64,000 nt of DNA, from NCBI GenBank assembly GCA_024222295.1, contig JAAEPF010000002.1:248001-312000 (forward strand), given 5' to 3'. This document shows, in pieces, positions 60,501 to 64,000 of this stretch. The notes beneath the pieces were generated by a model. That model was not told where the DNA came from. It searched no databases and saw only the letters and a program-made list of their open reading frames with translations. Positions within the stretch are counted from its first letter, which is position 1. Every line of letters starts with the position of its first letter. Source of the stretch: Actinomycetes bacterium (GTDB lineage: Bacteria > Actinomycetota > Acidimicrobiia > Acidimicrobiales > Microtrichaceae). The position numbers and the translations under genes are program-made.

Positions 60501-61505
60501 TCAGGAATGCAGCTCGGTGAGCACTGCGGCGGCGTCGCGTACGGCGTCGGTCGAACCGCCCTCGGCCGGCAGGTTGACGATCAGTCCGTCGATTCCCGCA
60601 TCCAGTGCTTCGCGCATGCGCCCGAGAGCGGCCTCGCCGTCTCCCACGATGATCCGGTCGAGCAGCATCGGACGCATCGACTCGTCGTCCAGCACGGCGG
60701 GGTCCATCCCGCGGGATGCGATCATCTCGCGCAGCTTCTGCTCGGCGGCATCCACCGAGTCGCCGAGTACGAGCGTGGCGAGCCAACTCACGTTGAAGTC
60801 GTCGCGGTCGCGGCCGGCTTCTTCGAGGCTGGCGTTGATCACGTCCATCTTGCGGCCGAGCTCGGACTGCCCGGCGGACAGGTTGATCGCATCAGCGAGG
60901 CGTGCACCCATGGGCAGCGTCTTCTTCTCCCCGGACCCGCCGACCATGATCGGCGGCCCGCCCGGCTGCACGGGAGCGGGGGAGTTGATGGCGTCCTGCA
61001 CGCTGTAGTGGGTGCCCGAGATCGTCGGGCGTTCATCGCGGAACATGGCACGCAGGATCTCGAGCGCCTCGGCGAGCATCTCGAAGCGGACCCTGAGGGG
61101 AGGGAAGTCGAAGCCGAGCCCGTCGTGCTCGGGCTCGAACCAGGCGGCTCCTATACCGCAGATCGCCCGCCCCCTGGACGCCACGTCCAGCGTCGTCAGG
61201 ATCTTCGCCAGCATCGCGGGGTTGCGGTAGGTGACACCCGTGACGAGGGTGCCGAGGCGCACGCGCTCGGTCACCATCGCCAGTGCCCCGAGAGTCGTGT
61301 AGGCCTCGAGCATCTCGAGCTCGGGTGGCCCCATCATCGGCAGCTGCCAGAAATGGTCCATCACCCACACTGAATCGAAGCCCGCCTCCTCCGCAGCGAC
61401 AGCCTGGGCCGTGACCTGCTCGAAGAGCGCGTCGGGCCCGGTGTCCGGGTAGGTGAACAGGGGGATCTGGTAGCCGGCGCGGATCAGGTCTCTGGGTGAG
61501 GACAT
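60501..61505 (-). CDS. LLM class F420-dependent-type oxidoreductase
   Basis: A 334-residue luciferase-like TIM-barrel oxidoreductase with AEEAGFDSVWVMDHFWQLP, VRLGTLVTGVTYRNPAMLAKILTTLDVAS, RAICGIGAAWFEPEHDGLG and PIMVGGSGEKKTL, the pattern of F420-dependent dehydrogenases and reductases. TAGGGT lies six bases before the ATG. The substrate is unknown. Same strand as the DUF and methyltransferase-Mug genes upstream. Confidence 0.87.
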   Translation of the reverse strand: MSSPRDLIRAGYQIPLFTYPDTGPDALFEQVTAQAVAAEEAGFDSVWVMDHFWQLPMMGPPELEMLEAYTTLGALAMVTERVRLGTLVTGVTYRNPAMLAKILTTLDVASRGRAICGIGAAWFEPEHDGLGFDFPPLRVRFEMLAEALEILRAMFRDERPTISGTHYSVQDAINSPAPVQPGGPPIMVGGSGEKKTLPMGARLADAINLSAGQSELGRKMDVINASLEEAGRDRDDFNVSWLATLVLGDSVDAAEQKLREMIASRGMDPAVLDDESMRPMLLDRIIVGDGEAALGRMREALDAGIDGLIVNLPAEGGSTDAVRDAAAVLTELHS

Positions 61506-61511
61506 GGCCGC

Positions 61512-61517
61512 ACCCTA
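61512..61517 (-). promoter_or_regulatory. Candidate -10 of the 61505 LLM gene
   Basis: TAGGGT on the minus strand, six bases before the ATG. Confidence 0.42.
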
Positions 61518-61571
61518 CCGAGCGGCATCCGCGTCGTGGGGCTGGCGCAGGCGCGGCCGACGCTTGCGGGG

Positions 61572-62627
61572 CTACTCGCGGATTCCGACCGGGGAGCCGT
61601 CGATGATCTGGTCGAGGTACTCCGACCAGCCGTAACCGGTCAGCCCCGGGTGCTCGCCGGGGCCGTCGTGATCCGCGCTGCCCAATGGCGCGGACAGGGT
61701 CCACTTCGTCAGACCCTCCGAGATCCGGGTGATCCGACCGTCGCGGCGGTTGCGCAGCGGGATCAGGTTCAGGACCTCCCCGGTGAGCTGGCGTTCCACG
61801 ACCCGGCCCTCGCCGCATTCGATGTTGAACGTGGCGTTGACGCGTTCGTGGTACCGATCGGGTCCCTCCCAGATCGTGGTGAGCCGCACCCCGCTCACCG
61901 TGCGGAGCTTGTCGCCGTCCCACACGAACCCCGTGCGGGAGCCATCGGCGTCCTGGCGTGCCACCCGCGAGATCATCATGCCGGTGCCGTCGCCCATGTT
62001 GACGGTGAGCCAGCGGTAGTACCACGGCGCCTGCCAGGTCCGCGGCCCCCACGAGTGGTCGCGCAGGCCCCGCCCGGCGATTGCGTACTCGTCGTCTCCC
62101 ACGCTGATCGAGCCCGTCGATGTCGTGAGCTGTTCGTAGTGGCCCTTGGCGAACTCCTCGCCCGGGCGCTCCTTCACGCCGACAGGCTCCCCGCCCCAGG
62201 GGTCAGATGCCCCCCTGAAGGTGAGCTCGACCGTGCACGGCTCGTAGGGATTGTTGGTGAAGGCCTTGCGGGGGTCGGCCATCTCGAGAGGCTCGTTGAG
62301 GATCACGACCTTGCCGCTGTAGGTGACGCGCAGCTCCTCGAATGGCTCGACGACCTCGAAGCTCGCCCCGCCCGCATCGAATTGCTCGTTGTCCGCGATG
62401 TCGGGCCTCGCGAACATGAACGCAACCCGCCCGTCGGGCAGGTAGACGCAGGTGGTCACCTCTGCGTGACCCTCGTTGGGTCGGTTCCCGATGCGCACGA
62501 AGGCCCCCACCCCCGCCTCGGGGTCGCAGGTATTGAAGTACATGGACTCGTTGAAGGTGTCCTCGGGGCCGGGATGCATGTACTCATCCTCCGGCCCGAG
62601 TCGGATCTCGATCCCGCTTGGCGCCAT
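61572..62627 (-). CDS. Beta-rich protein, CrtC/AttH-like lipocalin-type fold, unknown function
   Basis: A 351-residue protein without signal peptide. GRGLRDHSWGPRTWQ, FNESMYFNTCDPEAG and WYYRWLTVNMGDG are reminiscent of CrtC/AttH-type hydratases, where DHSWG is conserved, but I cannot confirm it. Two thirds of the sequence is beta-rich. CrtC-like proteins hydrate carotenoids or terpenes, so a role in lipid chemistry next to the carotenoid oxygenase is possible. No catalytic assignment is secure. Confidence 0.6.
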   Translation of the reverse strand: MAPSGIEIRLGPEDEYMHPGPEDTFNESMYFNTCDPEAGVGAFVRIGNRPNEGHAEVTTCVYLPDGRVAFMFARPDIADNEQFDAGGASFEVVEPFEELRVTYSGKVVILNEPLEMADPRKAFTNNPYEPCTVELTFRGASDPWGGEPVGVKERPGEEFAKGHYEQLTTSTGSISVGDDEYAIAGRGLRDHSWGPRTWQAPWYYRWLTVNMGDGTGMMISRVARQDADGSRTGFVWDGDKLRTVSGVRLTTIWEGPDRYHERVNATFNIECGEGRVVERQLTGEVLNLIPLRNRRDGRITRISEGLTKWTLSAPLGSADHDGPGEHPGLTGYGWSEYLDQIIDGSPVGIRE

Positions 62628-62742
62628 GTGCGTCCCCCTCTGATCGGCTGCGGATCACCCCGCAGCACACGCCCCCGGCGTGTTGTTGCAACCCATGCTG
62701 GCACCGTTCGCCGCCGTGCGCCACGGCACATGGAGGGCCGCT

Positions 62743-63861
62743 TCAGCGTGCCTGATCACCGAGGGCAGCCGCCTCGAGCAGCGACTCAGCCAGATCCTGT
62801 GTCGTGACGTGCGCGTTGAGGCCACTGGGGTTTCCCATGACCCACACCGGTCGCCCGCCGATGGTCTTCTCCTGTGCTCCGGCGGAGGCCTTGCGGTCCA
62901 CTGCGGCGCGCCATCCGGACAGGCCCACCATGCACACTGCCCCTGGCTGCAACCAGCGGCACAGGCGCTCCAGGCGGCCGAGGCCGTCGCCGTACTCGGA
63001 GTCGTCCAGCTCGGATGCCCGCGCCGTTGAGCGCTTGACGAGATCCGTCATGCCGATGCGGTGGTCGCGCAGTAGTGCGACGGGATCGCGGTCCACGGTT
63101 GCGAGGCCGGACTCGAGCAATGCGGGCCAGCCGCGGTTGGAGGGACCGGAGAACCCGACGCCGCTGTCGGCGGCGTGCAGCGACGGGTTGAGTCCCACCA
63201 GCAGGAGACGCATTCCGGGCCCGACCGTGTCAGCGAGGGTGCGTTCACGCCGGATCGTGACAGCCATGGTCGGCAGCTCGTCGGCGTTGGCAGGCTCTGT
63301 GCGCTCGATCGACTCCAGCGCGAATCCTGCCCCACCGATCACATCGACCAGTAGATCCTCGGGCCAGAGGGAGAACGCCCGGCCCTCGAAGTCGTCGCCC
63401 TCGAGGTGGTGGTGCTCCTGGTTGCCGCCGAACAGCAACAACCTCGCCACGGCGCCCACGGCCATCGACCGGTGAAGGTCCCACATGGCCATCGGCACCG
63501 AGCCGCGCCCCAGGTGCACATAGGAGTTCTGCGCCCACGCCGCCCGCAGCGACCCGCGCCGCAAGGGCAGCGCGCGAAGGTCGGCCTGCACCCTCGCGGC
63601 GTGGGGGGCGTGGTTCGGGACCTGCGCCAGCATCGACGCGGCGCCATCCAGCGCGATGGTGCCCGTGGGGAACGAGGGCAGGTGCCAACCGGGCCCGCAT
63701 CCGAGGTCGACCACCGCTGCGTCCGGCAGGGAGGCATCTTCCGCCAGGCGCTTCGCGAACCGTTCTGCACCGGCCATGGTCGGGCTGCGGCGCCGCACCC
63801 ACTCGCCACCGCGCCGCTCGTACACCTCGAGGGTGGCGCGGTGCGGATCGGGCCCGTTCAT
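62743..63861 (-). CDS. Fusion: SAM methyltransferase-like domain + Mug/TDG-type uracil-DNA glycosylase
   Basis: A 372-residue two-domain protein. Residues 48-204 form a class I methyltransferase-like fold with VVDLGCGPGWH (SAM motif I). Residues 217-366 match mismatch-specific uracil-DNA glycosylase: GLNPSLHAADSGVGFSGPSNRGW (GLNPS in place of the E. coli Mug GINPG, catalytic Asn225) and VMGNPSGLNAH. Mug removes uracil or thymine mispaired with G. The link to a methyltransferase is unusual. ATG 63861 starts seven bases after the SDR stop. A sequencing or annotation join seems unlikely as the frame is single. Confidence 0.8.
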   Translation of the reverse strand: MNGPDPHRATLEVYERRGGEWVRRRSPTMAGAERFAKRLAEDASLPDAAVVDLGCGPGWHLPSFPTGTIALDGAASMLAQVPNHAPHAARVQADLRALPLRRGSLRAAWAQNSYVHLGRGSVPMAMWDLHRSMAVGAVARLLLFGGNQEHHHLEGDDFEGRAFSLWPEDLLVDVIGGAGFALESIERTEPANADELPTMAVTIRRERTLADTVGPGMRLLLVGLNPSLHAADSGVGFSGPSNRGWPALLESGLATVDRDPVALLRDHRIGMTDLVKRSTARASELDDSEYGDGLGRLERLCRWLQPGAVCMVGLSGWRAAVDRKASAGAQEKTIGGRPVWVMGNPSGLNAHVTTQDLAESLLEAAALGDQAR

Positions 63862-63868
63862 CCCCGGG

Positions 63869-64000
63869 TCACTGGCCTGGGGCGTCCAGCCGCGCCTGGA
63901 GTTTCTGCATGCCGGTGATCCACCGGTCGTGGTCGGCTGCGCGGGCCTGTTCATAGGCGGCCACGTCGGGGTGGGGGAGGGCCAGGAACCGGCCCTCAGT
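63869..64000 (-). CDS. C-terminal end of a short-chain dehydrogenase/reductase (partial)
   Basis: Only 43 residues are visible: FLALPHPDVAAYEQARAADHDRW and QKLQARLDAPGQ. This ending resembles the C terminus of bacterial SDR-family oxidoreductases. The catalytic region lies beyond the window. It is on the minus strand, just upstream of the methyltransferase-Mug gene, with which it is probably cotranscribed. Confidence 0.5.
   Translation of the reverse strand, partial: TEGRFLALPHPDVAAYEQARAADHDRWITGMQKLQARLDAPGQ

Overview
The window is about 64 kb of very GC-rich chromosomal DNA with dense, mostly short-spaced genes and no phage, insertion sequence, rRNA, tRNA or CRISPR array that I could see. 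The gene set points to an actinobacterium: a mycothiol S-conjugate amidase, F420 biosynthesis (CofC/FbiD) with luciferase-like F420-type oxidoreductases, a DprE1/UbiA decaprenylphosphoryl-arabinose pair, an ImuA'/ImuB/DnaE2 mutasome with actinobacterial-type SOS boxes, a group II truncated haemoglobin and a DUF2510 tail. The mixture of an archaeal-type MetRS (KFSTS), lipid-degradation genes, LLM enzymes and a carotenoid oxygenase makes the class Acidimicrobiia my best guess, but that is inference.

Layout. 1-1762: end of a CoA-disulfide-reductase-like flavoprotein and an alpha/beta hydrolase. 1958-5511: Sua5, then UbiA and DprE1. 5508-10646 (minus): a four-gene carbohydrate/glycerol-phosphate-type ABC importer and a DEDD exonuclease. 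10725-13902: HIT protein, MetRS, membrane-anchored protein. 13950-16552: PIG-L deacetylase, CofC, GpsA. 16623-19372: large orphan protein and an M15 peptidase lipoprotein. 19504-25725: P450, RNase HII, cyclase-family protein, acyl-CoA dehydrogenase, truncated haemoglobin and small proteins. 25762-38730: SOS-type imuA'-imuB, a two-component system, a GGDEF-EAL protein, oligoendopeptidase F, a cytochrome c lipoprotein, and dnaE2 with its own SOS box. 38993-47817: HAD phosphatase, antiporter, membrane proteins, AIM24, a coiled-coil M15 peptidase, a radical-SAM/SPASM protein, a Bax-inhibitor protein and a duplicated PhoU-TrkA_C protein. 47902-51492: slipin plus NfeD, Mca, ChbG-like deacetylase. 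51516-64000: nuclease, thiolase, amidase, thioesterase, two LLM oxidoreductases, acyl-CoA synthetase, carotenoid oxygenase, a small Cys-rich protein, a methyltransferase-Mug glycosylase fusion and the end of an SDR.

How genes work together. ImuA', ImuB and DnaE2 should form the error-prone translesion module; both transcription units carry a LexA-type box followed by a -10-like hexamer exactly six bases before the start codon, implying leaderless SOS mRNAs. UbiA and DprE1 are consecutive steps towards decaprenylphosphoryl arabinose; no DprE2 is present in the window. CofC supplies F420 to LLM enzymes. Thiolase, acyl-CoA dehydrogenase, acyl-CoA synthetase and thioesterase suggest fatty or terpenoid acid catabolism.

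The most unusual signal is a family of three near-perfect palindromes (25295-25341, 37924-37976, 57100-57144). They share ends (TTC-T-GTT) and core (ATCAC..GTGAT) but differ in the middle of the stem with compensating changes. One lies between divergent genes, one supplies the last codons and stop of fadD, and one is an in-frame insertion in dnaE2. This looks like an undescribed dispersed palindromic element able to enter coding sequence. A second general signal is that many genes lack a Shine-Dalgarno sequence and instead have TANNNT 6-9 bases before the start codon, indicating frequent leaderless transcription.
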